DNA of 42,277 nt from Chloroflexota bacterium (lineage in GTDB: Bacteria; Chloroflexota; Anaerolineae; UBA4142; SHND01), in the NCBI GenBank assembly GCA_029778615.1, contig JAKOPZ010000174.1, forward strand, positions 1-42,277. Reading direction: 5' to 3'. Shown one piece after another: positions 1 through 9,271 of the stretch. The first letter of the stretch is position 1. Every line of letters begins with the position of its first letter. The position numbers and the translations under genes are program-made. The notes under the pieces were generated by a model. The model saw only the letters and a list, made by a program, of their open reading frames with translations. It did no database searches and was not told where the DNA came from.

Positions 1-154
1 AATCACCCGATTCGATTTTTTTGATGGTGATGGTGGAACAGCCGACGCGCCAGGCGAGTTTTTCACGCGTGAGGTCAAGCGCGCCGCGCCGCCGCCTCAG
101 CCATTCGCCAAACGTCAGCAGATTCGAGTCTGTCCTTTGCGCGGTTTGCAGCAT
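1..154 (-). CDS. XRE/Cro-type HTH transcriptional regulator, N-terminus only
   Basis: Reading the minus strand from the ATG at 154 gives about 51 residues that run off the window edge, so the gene is partial. The visible part contains FGEWLRRRRGALDLTREKLA followed by a turn (RVGCSTITIKKIESGD), a typical lambda-repressor-like HTH. In Chloroflexota this kind of N-terminus often heads large SARP/NB-ARC/TPR or ATPase regulators, but the rest of the protein lies outside the window. A GGTGA stretch lies just upstream of the ATG, and a TATAAT box lies about 30 nt upstream. The family call is seen in the sequence; the identity of the full protein is unknown. Confidence 0.7.
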   Translation of the reverse strand, partial: MLQTAQRTDSNLLTFGEWLRRRRGALDLTREKLAWRVGCSTITIKKIESGD

Positions 155-185
155 CTTGTCACCGAGCGGTCGCCTTGTATCAGTG

Positions 186-214
186 ATTATATCCCTAATG
201 GATATTACTCGGAA
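186..214 (-). promoter_or_regulatory. Promoter with palindromic operator-like site for the HTH gene
   Basis: On the minus strand there is a perfect TATAAT at 191-186, with a weak -35-like TTCCGA at 214-209 (17-bp spacing). The -10 box overlaps one arm of the palindrome ATATCC-CTAAT-GGATAT (189-205). A symmetric site over the -10 of a gene for an XRE repressor-type protein is a natural candidate for autoregulation; that role is inferred. Confidence 0.4.
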
Positions 215-301
215 CCCGGCACTCTGCTTTAATGCGCACTGTCAACGGCAAACAACTTAACGCGAATCACCGTTCGCAAGTTCAGAAGGAGAACCCTCAA
301 A

Positions 302-1978
302 ATGAAAACCTTATTCACACGGCTCACGAAATTCATTCTCGCGCTGGCGCTGCCCGGTCTCTTGGCGCTTTTGCTCTCTGCGAGCGCGGCGGCTGCGCCC
401 GACACGACGCCTTGGTTCACTGTGACGAGCGCGGCGGACAACAACACCGCCGACAGTCAGCTTACGCTGCGCGAAGCGCTCTTGGTTGCGTTTGACGGCA
501 CGAATAATACGTACGGCTTGGCTCGCCCGGTCACCGATACGGAAAAGAATTTGCTCTCTGGCTGCCATTTTCAAGGGTACGAACCGGACCATTGGTGGAT
601 TGATTCGGGCTGTGGCTTGAATGCCTCTGAAACGATTGCGTTCTATCTTGCAAATTGTCCTTGCACAATTGCGCCGACGACGGCACTCCCGTTTGTGGCA
701 AGCGGCACGACGATTGATGGGTATTCGGGTCAGCCCGGCGCGAGTTTTAATACGTCGCAGAACGGATTCAATGCAAATATCATGATTCGTTTGTACGGCG
801 GAAACGTGGCAAACGCGCACGGCTTGGACATTGGCGTCAATGTTACCGTCAAGGGACTGGAAATCTATAACTTTGACGGCGCGGGCATTCACGCTTCGAG
901 CGGCGGCGACACAATTACGGGAGACATTATTGACACCAACGCGCAGGACGGCATCGCCTTGTACGCATCGGGCAATCACATTGGCGGAAATACGTTAGCG
1001 GCGCGCAACGCGATTTATCAAAACGGCTGGCACGGCGTCGAAGCGTTTTCCGGCTCGACGGGAAATCAAATCGTCAACAACTTGATTGGCGTTCCGGCGG
1101 ACAATGACAACGCGACGGGGAATACAAATTCAGGCATTTCGATTTATTCTTCCAGCAATTATATTTCGGGCAACACCATCGCGTACAACGGCAATACAGG
1201 AATTCTTGTGCTGAGCGGCAGTCAAAATAATTTTTACAACAATTCATTTCACGATAACGGCAATCTCGCCGTTGACCTCGGAAACAATGGCGTAACGCTC
1301 AATGACTCCGGCGATGGCGACACGGGCGCGAACGATTTGCAAAATTTCCCCGTGCTGACCTCTGCGGTGACGAATGGCGGCACGACGACTATCAAAGGGA
1401 CATTGAACACGAGCGCCAACACCCAGTCCATTCAAATTGATTTTTACGCGAGCGGTGCGTGCGATAGTTCGGGATATGGTGAAGGCGCGACGCGGCTCGG
1501 TTATACAACCGTAGCGACGGATGCAAATGGGAATGCAAATATTTCGTTTGTCCCAGCGAGCGCCGTGGCAGCGGGAAAATACATTACGGCATTGACGACC
1601 AAACCCGGCGCGGGCACGTCAGAATTTTCAAAATGTTTTCAAGTGACGAATGGTGGTGTGCCGACGCCGACACCGACGCCGACGGGCTGCAATACTAAAC
1701 CTGCCAAGCCAACGCTCCAAACACCAAAGAACAATGCGACCGTAAAGAAACAAGTGGTGACGTTGAAATGGAACGCGGCGCAGTGCGCGACAACCTACAA
1801 ATTCATCGTCAAGCAAGACAGCGCCGCCGGTCAGCCGATTGAAAAAAGTCCCGCGCTCTCGGTTACGAACGCGAAAACAAAAACATTGAGCAAAGGGCAT
1901 ACGTATTTTTGGAAAGTGAAAGCGTGCAACAGTTTTGGCTGTAAAGGTTCCAAGATGGCACAGTTCACGATTCAATAA
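302..1978 (+). CDS. Secreted right-handed beta-helix protein (CSLREA-like) with C-terminal Ig/Fn3-like domain
   Basis: 558 residues. Residues 1-32 are a signal peptide (KFILALALPGLLALLLSASA, then A-rich cleavage region). VTSAADNNTADSQLTLREAL resembles the CSLREA-type motif that precedes beta-helix domains in secreted bacterial proteins. Residues about 60-390 contain repeated G-N-x-I and N-x-I-x-G-N strands typical of NosD/pectate-lyase-like parallel beta-helices. [10 protein letters not shown] linker near residue 456 leads to a final domain of about 95 residues ending in a YFWKVKACNSFGCKGS stretch, which resembles fibronectin-type folds. No sortase motif or membrane anchor is visible, so it is probably released or carbohydrate-bound. 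The start is supported by AGAAGGAGA 8-10 nt upstream. The substrate cannot be told from sequence. Confidence 0.8.
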   Translation: MKTLFTRLTKFILALALPGLLALLLSASAAAAPDTTPWFTVTSAADNNTADSQLTLREALLVAFDGTNNTYGLARPVTDTEKNLLSGCHFQGYEPDHWWIDSGCGLNASETIAFYLANCPCTIAPTTALPFVASGTTIDGYSGQPGASFNTSQNGFNANIMIRLYGGNVANAHGLDIGVNVTVKGLEIYNFDGAGIHASSGGDTITGDIIDTNAQDGIALYASGNHIGGNTLAARNAIYQNGWHGVEAFSGSTGNQIVNNLIGVPADNDNATGNTNSGISIYSSSNYISGNTIAYNGNTGILVLSGSQNNFYNNSFHDNGNLAVDLGNNGVTLNDSGDGDTGANDLQNFPVLTSAVTNGGTTTIKGTLNTSANTQSIQIDFYASGACDSSGYGEGATRLGYTTVATDANGNANISFVPASAVAAGKYITALTTKPGAGTSEFSKCFQVTNGGVPTPTPTPTGCNTKPAKPTLQTPKNNATVKKQVVTLKWNAAQCATTYKFIVKQDSAAGQPIEKSPALSVTNAKTKTLSKGHTYFWKVKACNSFGCKGSKMAQFTIQ

Positions 1979-2003
1979 GCGGCGTGACGGCTGCCGAATA
2001 CAA

Positions 2004-2037
2004 AAAAGGTAGAGCAAATTCTGCTGCTCTACCTTTT
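2004..2037. terminator. Bidirectional intrinsic terminator
   Basis: AAAAGGTAGAGCA (2004-2016) pairs perfectly with TGCTCTACCTTTT (2025-2037), and T-rich sequence follows on the plus strand. It lies 26 nt after the beta-helix gene and between convergent genes. Confidence 0.85.
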
Positions 2038-2145
2038 GTTTTTCCGTCGCGACGGAAATCAAACTGCCGCTTAATTCGCCAATATTCTCACCCAATGCCC
2101 GGATAGCAGGTGCGATGTACTATATTGCCCCAATCATTTGTACGA

Positions 2146-2162
2146 AACGACTGGAAGTCGTT
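2146..2162. repeat. Short palindrome AACGACT-gga-AGTCGTT
   Basis: A perfect 7-bp inverted repeat with a 3-nt loop between the stop of the M20 gene (minus) and the terminator of the plus-strand gene. It has no T-run, so it looks like a dispersed palindrome rather than a terminator. The rest of 1979-2182 shows no gene. Confidence 0.5.
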
Positions 2163-2182
2163 ACTACGATTTGGCGAACATA

Positions 2183-3535
2183 TTAGTTCGCGGCAAAGTT
2201 TTTGATCAACTCGCGCACGAACGTGATGCCCTCAAAATAATCTGCGACGCGGATATTTTCATTCGGCGCGTGTCCGCGCGATTCAGGATAGCCCGCGCCC
2301 GCGCTGACGGCGGGAATGTTCAACTGTTGACACAATTCGTACATCGGACCACTGCCCGCCGCTGTCGGATAAACAACGGGTTCGCGTCCGTATGTTGTGC
2401 GCGCGGCTTGCTGCGCGGCTTGCACAATAGCGCTGTCGAGCGGCGAACGCGCGACGTGTTCGCCCGCTTCGGTGAGTTGAATTTCAATGTCCGCGAAACC
2501 GTGCGCGTCGAGATGTTGGCGGAGCAGTTTCAAAATCGCGTCGGGCGTTTGGTCGGGCACGAGGCGAAAATCCAATTTCACAAACGCGTGATTCGGCAAA
2601 ACGGTTTTGCCGCCGGGTCCCGTATAGCCCGAATGCAGCCCGCAAATCGTGACCGTCGGCGTGAAATATAATTTTTTCACCGCGTCGAAATCGCGCACGC
2701 CGTTGATGAATTGTTTCACGCCGAATTTTTCCAGTTCCAGATTGGTGTCAAAGGGAATGTGTGACGCGGCGTCCAATTCCAACGCGGTGGGTTCGCGCAC
2801 CGTTTCCGCATAGCCGTCAATCGTAATTTCATCGCGCGAATTCTTTAATGTAGATAATGCCCACACCAAACGCCACGCAGGATTTTCCACAATGCTCGCC
2901 GCGCCGGAATGCAAATCACGATTGGCACCGTGCGCGTGCAGCTCGACATAGAGAATACCTTTCAAGCCGCAAATCAACATCGGATTCTCGTGCGAATCTT
3001 TCGCGCCAAATTCCCACAAACAGCCGTCGGCGCCTTGAATCAGAGCGTGATTCGCCGCGACAAATTTGCCCAGATTCGGACTGCCGATTTCTTCTTCGCC
3101 TTCGATGACCCACTTGATTTTGAGCGGCAGTGCCCCTTCGGTGGCGAGCCAACTTTCCACTGCCTGAAGACGCAGGAGCAAATCTGCTTTGTTGTCGGCG
3201 ACGCCGCGCGCGTAAAATTTCCCGTCGCGAATTTCCGGCGCCCACGGCGGCGAGTCCCACAACTCGAACGGTTCGGGCGGTTGTACATCATAGTGGTCAT
3301 AAATCAACAGCGTTTTCGCGCCGCTGCCGATTTCGCCGTACACGACGGGGAATCCGCTTTCGACAGGAATCACGCGCGCCTGCGCGCCCAACTTTTCCAA
3401 ACGCGCTTTCACCTTTTGCGCCATTTCGTCCATGCCCAGCTTTTGCGCGGCAACACTCGGCTGCGAGGTAAAGTCTTTGAGCTCGTCCAAAAATCGTTCG
3501 CGGTTTTGTGCCACGTACTCGTCAAATGTTGGCAT
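2183..3535 (-). CDS. M20-family metallopeptidase (dipeptidase)
   Basis: 450 residues from the chosen ATG, close to the usual 450-460 of this family. Metal-site motifs are present in order: LLIYDHYDVQPPEPF (His81, Asp83), GVADNKAD (bridging Asp114), WVIEGEEEIGSPN (catalytic Glu147 and metal Glu148), and SRGHAPNENI near the C-terminus with the final His ligand. The family hydrolyses dipeptides or N-acyl amino acids using two zinc ions, and the protein is probably cytosolic because no signal is seen. A longer reading (MHNAQCQMHKEG...) is created by an upstream TGCATTG-type repeat. The real start follows AAGGAG at 3541-3546 with 5-nt spacing. Exact substrate unknown. Confidence 0.9.
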   Translation of the reverse strand: MPTFDEYVAQNRERFLDELKDFTSQPSVAAQKLGMDEMAQKVKARLEKLGAQARVIPVESGFPVVYGEIGSGAKTLLIYDHYDVQPPEPFELWDSPPWAPEIRDGKFYARGVADNKADLLLRLQAVESWLATEGALPLKIKWVIEGEEEIGSPNLGKFVAANHALIQGADGCLWEFGAKDSHENPMLICGLKGILYVELHAHGANRDLHSGAASIVENPAWRLVWALSTLKNSRDEITIDGYAETVREPTALELDAASHIPFDTNLELEKFGVKQFINGVRDFDAVKKLYFTPTVTICGLHSGYTGPGGKTVLPNHAFVKLDFRLVPDQTPDAILKLLRQHLDAHGFADIEIQLTEAGEHVARSPLDSAIVQAAQQAARTTYGREPVVYPTAAGSGPMYELCQQLNIPAVSAGAGYPESRGHAPNENIRVADYFEGITFVRELIKNFAAN

Positions 3536-3550
3536 CATCGCTCCTTCTTT

Positions 3551-3582
3551 GTGCATTTGGCATTGTGCATTGTGCATTCCGC
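3551..3582. repeat. CATTGTG-type heptad short tandem repeat
   Basis: The sequence gtgcattTGGcattgtgcattgtgcattc has a 7-nt periodicity and matches the larger array at 9180-9268. It lies between the divergent M20 and beta-helix genes. Confidence 0.6.
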
Positions 3583-3616
3583 ATTATACGCCTCTTGCGT
3601 GATTTTGGAGATTGCG

Positions 3617-3622
3617 TACAAT
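3617..3622 (+). promoter_or_regulatory. -10 box (TACAAT) of the large beta-helix gene
   Basis: TACAAT lies 16 nt before the ATG at 3639, and no Shine-Dalgarno lies between them. This implies a very short untranslated leader. Confidence 0.4.
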
Positions 3623-3638
3623 CCATGCGGCTCCCCCT

Positions 3639-6600
3639 ATGAAACAACATTCGGCGCTCCGCACGCCAAAAGCAATTCGCGCCCTTTTGGCAGCTCTGCT
3701 TGGCATTTGCTTTATCCTCTTTGCCCTCACTGCAAAAACTCCCGCGACCCCTGCCGCGCACGCCGATGCGCCCAACGCCGATTTGGAAATTTCGGTCGCG
3801 TTCGCCTCGGCGGAAACGGCGGCGGGCGAAACGATTACCTACACGTACAGCATTCAAAATAACGGACCCGCCATCGCGAAACGCGTCAAAATGAACGCGC
3901 GCATTCCAAAGGGCGCGACGATTCAAGTCGTGGAACCTGCGCGCGGAAATTGTGTTGCTCCCGCGCCGGGCGAACGCCGCGTGCTCGTCTGCAAACTCGG
4001 GCGTCTGCGCGCGAACGCGCAGGTGACGATTCAAGTGCGCGCGCAAATTGAAACGACAAAAAGCGAATTGAGATTCAAGGCGAATGTTTCGAGCGCGACG
4101 AGCGACATTGTAAAGGCGAACAACAAGACGACGGCAGCATTGATGGTTCAAAAAGTCGCGCCGCCGGCTGCGCCAACTGTTTCCTACCCCGCGCCGAATT
4201 CGCCAAGCGCTATCCACGCGACATTTCTCGTCACCAACACGAATACGAGTGGCGCCGGCTCTTTGCGCCAAGCGATTCTTGACGCCAACGCAAACAATCC
4301 TGTCCATGACACCATAACGTTCGATATTCCGGGCGTTGCCAACACAATCATTCTTGCCTCGCCATTACCCGCGATTACAGACGCGGTCACAATTGATGGA
4401 ACCACTGACCCGGACTATGACTCGACACTGCCTCCGATTATTGCCATTAGCGGCGGCGCGTTGGCGAGCGGCGACGGTCTCGTTTTGGATACGGGCTCGG
4501 ACAATAGCATCATCAAGGGCTTGGTCATTCAGAATTTCCCCGGCGATGGCATTGTCATTCGCACGGACGGCAACACAATTCAGACCAACTGTATTGGTAC
4601 TACGTTGGGGTGTAACGACAATGGCGACAACAACAACGGTATCGTCATCGAGTTGGGCGCGTCCGGCAATGTAATTGGCGGGAGTCGTACCTCGCTCGCG
4701 CAGTGTGATGGCGAGTGCAATGTTATTTCCAGCCATCGCAATACCGATGCCGTCGGTATTTGGATTCGCGATGCCGCAAGCGGCAGCAACACCATCACCG
4801 GAAATTTTATTGGCGTGAATTGGGATGCAACGCTTTCGCTGCCCAATACGTACGGCATTCGCATTGACGATGCTTCAAATAATATTGTCGGCGGACCGAA
4901 TCACGGCGGCATCAACGGTTTCGAAGATAACGTCATCGCGGGAAACAATCAAAGCGGAGTGCAAATTCGCAACGCGACCGCGACCAACAACAAGGTCGTC
5001 GGCAATTACGTTGGCAATTCGCCCAACCCCGCCAATGCAGGGAATGTTTCGAATGGCGCGAATGGTATCGAAATCACCGGTTCGGATGCCAACATCATTG
5101 GCACCGCGCTCGCGGGCGAACAAAACACTATCACGGGCAACGGCGGCGACGGAATTTTTCTCAGCAACGCGAGCAATAATTCCATCACCAGCAACCGTAT
5201 CGGCACAAACCCGGCGGGCACAGGAGTCATTCAGGACAGCACGCTGACGGACGTACTAAACGTTGGCGATGGTGTTCACATTCTCGAAGGTTCGGGCGCG
5301 TCAACCGACAACAACATTATCGGCAACATCATCGGCTTGAACGGCGCGAATGGCATCGAGATAGACGGCGGCGGAAATACCGGCAACAGCATTCAGGGCA
5401 ATCGCATTGGCATTGGCATTGATGGAAGCACTGACCTCGGAAATTCTGATTTCGGAATTTCGCTAACCGCTGCGGCGTCTGCGACCATGAGCACCATTGT
5501 CGGCACAGCCACCAAAACGGATGGTGCGTGCGACAACGGCTGCAACATTGTTTCGTACAACGGCGCGCCCGGAATTTTTCTCGGCAGCTCTGACGGCAAC
5601 ACCATTCAAGGCAATTACATCGGCGTTCAAGCGGATGGCACAACGGCTGCAACCAACAGCGGCGACGGAATTTCCATTGTTGACAGCAATAGCAATACCG
5701 TTGGCGGAACGAACACCACTGAAGGCGCGTGCGATAACGCCTGCAATGTCATCGCCCATAATCGCGGCGATGGTGTTTCGGTAGCGGCGCCGGGAGGTGT
5801 TGCCGCGCATCTGAACCGTATCCTTGGCAATTCCATTTTCAACAATTCCCAAGGCATCAATCTCGTTCCCAGCACTGTAACCGGAAACGACGGACAAATT
5901 TCCCAAGTCCTTACATCGGCAGAATCGGGGAGTACGACGATTGTGTGGACAATGAGCGGTAGCGTTGGTGATTCGTACCATTTTGAATTTTTTGACAATC
6001 CAACTTGTCCCGCCCAAGGGAAATTATTCATTGGCTCGTTTGACGCAACACTTGTCAGCACTTCAGATTCGTTTGTTCACACCTTTACTACAACTTCGCC
6101 CGTAGGCAATGGAATTTCCGGTACCACAACGTACACCGGACCGAGCGCAACTCAAACCAACAACACCTCCGAATTTTCCAACTGTGTTGTTGTCGCTGCC
6201 GCGCCGACTTTTACTCCCACCAATACACCCAGCGACACACCAACGGCAACACCAACTAACACGCCAACCGATACACCCACCGATACGCCCACCGCGACGG
6301 CGACGGATACACCGACGGATACGCCCACCGCGACGGCGACGGATACACCGACGGATACACCAACCGCGACGGCGACGAATACACCGACGGATACGCCGAC
6401 GAATACCGCAACTGCCACCGCAACAAGTACGGCGACGAATACCGCAACCGCAACATCAACCAACACCGCAACGCCAACCGCGAGCAACACCGCGAGTGCG
6501 ACGCCAACGAATACGACAACCGCCACCGCTACCACAACGCCGTCGAAAACCCCGAAACCAACGAAAACATTTACATCAACCGCAACGCCGGGCACCGCGA

Positions 6601-8174
6601 CGCCAACCAACACCAAAGTCCCGACCAAAACCAATACGCCCTTTGTTCCGACTGCCACCAACACTCCCAAAGAAGGTCCCGAAAAACCCACCGCGACCTT
6701 TACACCGTTCGTTCCCACCGCAGGTGCGAGCAACACACCTTCGGCAACCGGCATTGCGCCAACATCTACGCCAACTCTATTGTTGGTGACCTCGCAAACG
6801 CCCACCGAAACATCTGTCGCGACGGTCACAGAGACGGCAACGCCGAATCTTTTACTTACCGCAACCGTTACGCCCGCAGTCCTCGGCACAAACACGCCGG
6901 ATGCTGTGGGAACCAACATTGCTGCGACGCAGACCGTACTTGCCCAGACCTCTGTCGCTCAAACTGCCGCCGCGCAAACGGGGACAGTGGTTGCTCAAGC
7001 AGGAACAGAGACGGCAACCCCCGGCGCGCCGCTCGGAACTCCCGGTCTTTTGGAATCACCCACGCCGCTCGGAGGAATCGCGGGCGGACCGACCCCCACG
7101 CCGACACCGACGGGTACAGCAGGCGGCGGCGCACTCGGCGTCGGCGGCGGGTTCCCGCTGATTGCCATTGGCGGGCTTGCGGATTTCAACATGCCGTGGT
7201 TTGTGCAGAACGTCAAGACACCGCAGCAAGCATTCAGCGGCGGCTTTGCCAAAGTCCTTCCCAATCTTTTGCTCGCGCTCATTCTTGCCTTGCTGTTTGG
7301 CTTTTTCGGTACCGTGCAGAGCAATGTACTGGAAGAACACGAAGATGAAATCAAGGGCTGGCTCGCGCCGCTTACGCGTCCCCTCGCGGCGATTGTGGCA
7401 GCGGGCGCGGCGTTGGACGCGAACATGGAGACGCGCGGTCTGCATTGGGTGTGGGAAGGCATCAAGCTCCTCATCGTCTTGTTTCTCTATGGCTTGATAT
7501 TTTCTTTCCTCGACCCGAGTTTCAGTTTTGGCAACCCCGGTTGGCTGCTGCTCGTCGTCGCCGTGATGTTGAGTGTCGGACTTGTGAGTGTGATTGACGA
7601 CATCGCGATTGTAATTTACTCGCGGCGTTATGGTGGACAGGCAAGTGTGAGCGTTAATGGCGCAAACGCGGGGCTGGCGATGGCTTCGATGGTCTTGTCG
7701 CGGTTTGTAGGACTCGCGCCGGGCATTGTGTTTGGCAGCGCGGGCAGCGCGCGCGGGGAACTCAAGGGACATCCGGCAACGCTTGCGACATTGGGGCTCG
7801 TGGCGGTTGGCATTACCGCTTTGCTCGGTTGGGCAGTCTCGGCATTGATTCCTCAAACGCCGGGCGCGGACATGTGGCTTGCCACATTGTTCCTTTTAAT
7901 TTTCGCGGTCGGAATTCAAACCCTGTTCTTTGAATTGGTTCCCGTGTACGGCAATATGGGACGCGACTTTTTCGCGCACAACAAATTGTTGTGGGGCGTG
8001 TTTTTCACAGTTGTACTATTTCTCTTTATCCAGACACAGCTGAATCCTGAGGGTGAGTTTGTGCAGGCGTTCAATCAGCGCAACATGATGATGCTCATCA
8101 TTGTCGTCGCCGTGTTTTGCGTAATCAGCGCGGGGTTGTGGTTTTACTTTTGGAATCGGGAACGCCGCAGATAA
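3639..8174 (+). CDS. Giant surface protein: DUF11-like domain, beta-helix, Thr/Pro stalk and polytopic membrane domain
   Basis: 1511 residues from the ATG at 3639; an in-frame TTG at 3612 is the alternative. Order: an export signal ([18 protein letters not shown]); a DUF11-like domain (about 45-170; [20 protein letters not shown]); a SLRQAI motif ([16 protein letters not shown]) and a long parallel beta-helix (about 200-750) with NxIxGN repeats; a Thr/Pro-rich stalk (about 850-1150; [11 protein letters not shown] repeats); then about eight hydrophobic helices to the end (for example [18 protein letters not shown] and [20 protein letters not shown]). The stalk would carry the helix away from the membrane. 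The C-terminal membrane domain contains polar and charged motifs ([31 protein letters not shown]), so it may be more than an anchor. It was not recognised as a known enzyme family. Function unknown. Confidence 0.8.
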   Translation: MKQHSALRTPKAIRALLAALLGICFILFALTAKTPATPAAHADAPNADLEISVAFASAETAAGETITYTYSIQNNGPAIAKRVKMNARIPKGATIQVVEPARGNCVAPAPGERRVLVCKLGRLRANAQVTIQVRAQIETTKSELRFKANVSSATSDIVKANNKTTAALMVQKVAPPAAPTVSYPAPNSPSAIHATFLVTNTNTSGAGSLRQAILDANANNPVHDTITFDIPGVANTIILASPLPAITDAVTIDGTTDPDYDSTLPPIIAISGGALASGDGLVLDTGSDNSIIKGLVIQNFPGDGIVIRTDGNTIQTNCIGTTLGCNDNGDNNNGIVIELGASGNVIGGSRTSLAQCDGECNVISSHRNTDAVGIWIRDAASGSNTITGNFIGVNWDATLSLPNTYGIRIDDASNNIVGGPNHGGINGFEDNVIAGNNQSGVQIRNATATNNKVVGNYVGNSPNPANAGNVSNGANGIEITGSDANIIGTALAGEQNTITGNGGDGIFLSNASNNSITSNRIGTNPAGTGVIQDSTLTDVLNVGDGVHILEGSGASTDNNIIGNIIGLNGANGIEIDGGGNTGNSIQGNRIGIGIDGSTDLGNSDFGISLTAAASATMSTIVGTATKTDGACDNGCNIVSYNGAPGIFLGSSDGNTIQGNYIGVQADGTTAATNSGDGISIVDSNSNTVGGTNTTEGACDNACNVIAHNRGDGVSVAAPGGVAAHLNRILGNSIFNNSQGINLVPSTVTGNDGQISQVLTSAESGSTTIVWTMSGSVGDSYHFEFFDNPTCPAQGKLFIGSFDATLVSTSDSFVHTFTTTSPVGNGISGTTTYTGPSATQTNNTSEFSNCVVVAAAPTFTPTNTPSDTPTATPTNTPTDTPTDTPTATATDTPTDTPTATATDTPTDTPTATATNTPTDTPTNTATATATSTATNTATATSTNTATPTASNTASATPTNTTTATATTTPSKTPKPTKTFTSTATPGTATPTNTKVPTKTNTPFVPTATNTPKEGPEKPTATFTPFVPTAGASNTPSATGIAPTSTPTLLLVTSQTPTETSVATVTETATPNLLLTATVTPAVLGTNTPDAVGTNIAATQTVLAQTSVAQTAAAQTGTVVAQAGTETATPGAPLGTPGLLESPTPLGGIAGGPTPTPTPTGTAGGGALGVGGGFPLIAIGGLADFNMPWFVQNVKTPQQAFSGGFAKVLPNLLLALILALLFGFFGTVQSNVLEEHEDEIKGWLAPLTRPLAAIVAAGAALDANMETRGLHWVWEGIKLLIVLFLYGLIFSFLDPSFSFGNPGWLLLVVAVMLSVGLVSVIDDIAIVIYSRRYGGQASVSVNGANAGLAMASMVLSRFVGLAPGIVFGSAGSARGELKGHPATLATLGLVAVGITALLGWAVSALIPQTPGADMWLATLFLLIFAVGIQTLFFELVPVYGNMGRDFFAHNKLLWGVFFTVVLFLFIQTQLNPEGEFVQAFNQRNMMMLIIVVAVFCVISAGLWFYFWNRERRR
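6230..6620 (+). repeat. Coding tandem repeats of the Thr/Pro stalk
   Basis: Degenerate ACA/ACG/CCN repeats, including roughly three copies of a 36-nt unit around 6278-6390 (encoding [12 protein letters not shown]). They are in frame throughout. Copy number probably varies between strains, changing stalk length. Confidence 0.7.
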
Positions 8175-8177
8175 AAA

Positions 8178-8209
8178 ACTCGCCGGTAACATGCCGGCGA
8201 GTTTTTTTT
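8178..8209. terminator. Bidirectional intrinsic terminator
   Basis: ACTCGCCGG (8178-8186) pairs with CCGGCGAGT (8194-8202), with a T8 tract on the plus side and an A6 tract on the other. It serves the convergent beta-helix and zincin genes. The stop codon of the minus gene lies in the T-tract. Confidence 0.9.
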
Positions 8210-8576
8210 AATATGCTCCAATTTCCATCAGACGGTCATCGTCAATCCCAAAGTGATGGGCAATTTCGTGATGCACCACCCGCATCACCATCGCGCGGAT
8301 TTCGCTTTCCGTGCGGCACTGCGCGAGAATCGGTTGGCGATAAATGCTGATACGGTCGGGCGCGACGTTCGCATAATTTTGCGTGCGTTGGGTCAAGGGC
8401 ACCCCGTGATAAAAGCCGAGCAAGTTGTACGGACTGCTCGCGCCGACAGATTGCAGCGTCCACGCGTCCGGAAATTCTTCCACCACAATCGCGAGATTGT
8501 CAATCGCATTCCGAAAACGCGCGGGAATGGCTGCCACTGCTTCATCCACCAAAATTTCAAACTGCTCATTCGTCAT
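8208..8576 (-). CDS. Zincin-like metallopeptidase family protein (MTH/PF06262 type)
   Basis: 122 residues. The C-terminal half carries VVHHEIAHHFGIDDDRL, a HExxH zinc site followed by the HFGIDD sequence characteristic of the small 'metallopeptidase family protein' group, usually 110-130 residues. No signal peptide is present, so it is probably cytosolic. Substrates of this widespread family are not known. It is the last gene of the minus-strand run starting at mfd/pth. The terminator just beyond it closes the run. Confidence 0.88.
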   Translation of the reverse strand: MTNEQFEILVDEAVAAIPARFRNAIDNLAIVVEEFPDAWTLQSVGASSPYNLLGFYHGVPLTQRTQNYANVAPDRISIYRQPILAQCRTESEIRAMVMRVVHHEIAHHFGIDDDRLMEIGAY

Positions 8577-8593
8577 AGTTCAATGTCTTGCGC

Positions 8594-9151
8594 CTAACGT
8601 TCAACGTCTGGCGCTTGGCTCTGCTTGAAGAAATACCACAACAGCCCCGTCGCCGACATGCCATCCAGAATTTCATTGCGCGCCAGCATCGTCCGCACCG
8701 CGTCCGCGCTGAACCAACGCGCGTCGTCCACTTCATTCGTGTCCTGAATCGCGCCATCTTTTTCCATGCCGCGCGCGACAAACAAAATAAATTCCTGATT
8801 CGACGAACCGTTCGACGGATGGTAATGCGCGAGCGGTTCCAGCACGCGCGCGTAATGTCCCGTTTCTTCGCGCAGCTCGCGCCGCGCGGCATCTTGCGGC
8901 AGCTCGTTCGTCTCGACGCGTCCCGCCGGAATTTCCCAGCCGCTTGTACGCGTAGTGAAACGGAATTGATGCACCAACAAAATCGCGCCGTCATCCCGCA
9001 CCGCCACAACGCCGACGGCGGGCGCGTCAAAAGCGAGCCAGTACCAGCCGCGTCCCACCGAACCGTCTGCCAATTCCAAATCCGATTGTTGAATCGAAAA
9101 CCAATTGCCGCGAAACACTTGAACGCGTTTCAGCTCATCCCATTTGCTCAT
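8594..9151 (-). CDS. NUDIX hydrolase (ADP-ribose pyrophosphatase-like)
   Basis: 185 residues from the ATG at 9151 (MSKWDELKRVQVF). The NUDIX box is complete: GRVETNELPQDAARRELREE followed by TGHY. The N-terminal half, with VGVVAVRDDGAILLVHQFR and WEIPAGR, resembles the ADP-ribose/nucleoside-diphosphate-sugar pyrophosphatase group, which hydrolyses X-linked nucleoside diphosphates with Mg2+ in the cytosol. The longer reading (MHNAQC...) is again repeat-derived. The last residues (SQAPDVER) are encoded by a short repeat (GCCAGACGTTGAACGTTAG) that continues into the gap before the zincin gene, so the natural C-terminus may have been replaced by repeat sequence. Confidence 0.88.
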   Translation of the reverse strand: MSKWDELKRVQVFRGNWFSIQQSDLELADGSVGRGWYWLAFDAPAVGVVAVRDDGAILLVHQFRFTTRTSGWEIPAGRVETNELPQDAARRELREETGHYARVLEPLAHYHPSNGSSNQEFILFVARGMEKDGAIQDTNEVDDARWFSADAVRTMLARNEILDGMSATGLLWYFFKQSQAPDVER

Positions 9152-9179
9152 GAATATTGCCTGTCGCAAATCGCGCATT

Positions 9180-9268
9180 GCCAATTCATTGCGCCTTGTG
9201 CATTGTGCATTGTGCATTGTTCATTGTTTGTTGCCCGTTGTGCCTTGTCCATTGTCCATTGTGCATTC
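9180..9268. repeat. Array of TTGTGCA/TTGTCCA heptad repeats
   Basis: About 90 bp of 7-nt units (TTGTGCA, TTGTCCA, TTGTTCA and TTGTTTG variants) fill the space between the histidine phosphatase stop and the NUDIX start. No coding or promoter signal is seen inside. It resembles the short tandemly repeated repetitive sequences known from cyanobacteria and Chloroflexota. Confidence 0.75.
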
Positions 9269-9271
9269 TCT

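Noticed and set aside
311-979. 222-codon minus-strand frame
   Set aside because: Opposite strand of the beta-helix gene with no family features.
2909-3862. 317-codon plus-strand frame overlapping the M20 gene
   Set aside because: Antisense of the dipeptidase and running through intergenic repeat; no Shine-Dalgarno.
6152-6919. 255-codon Val/Gly-rich minus-strand frame
   Set aside because: Antisense of the Thr/Pro tandem repeats of the large surface protein.
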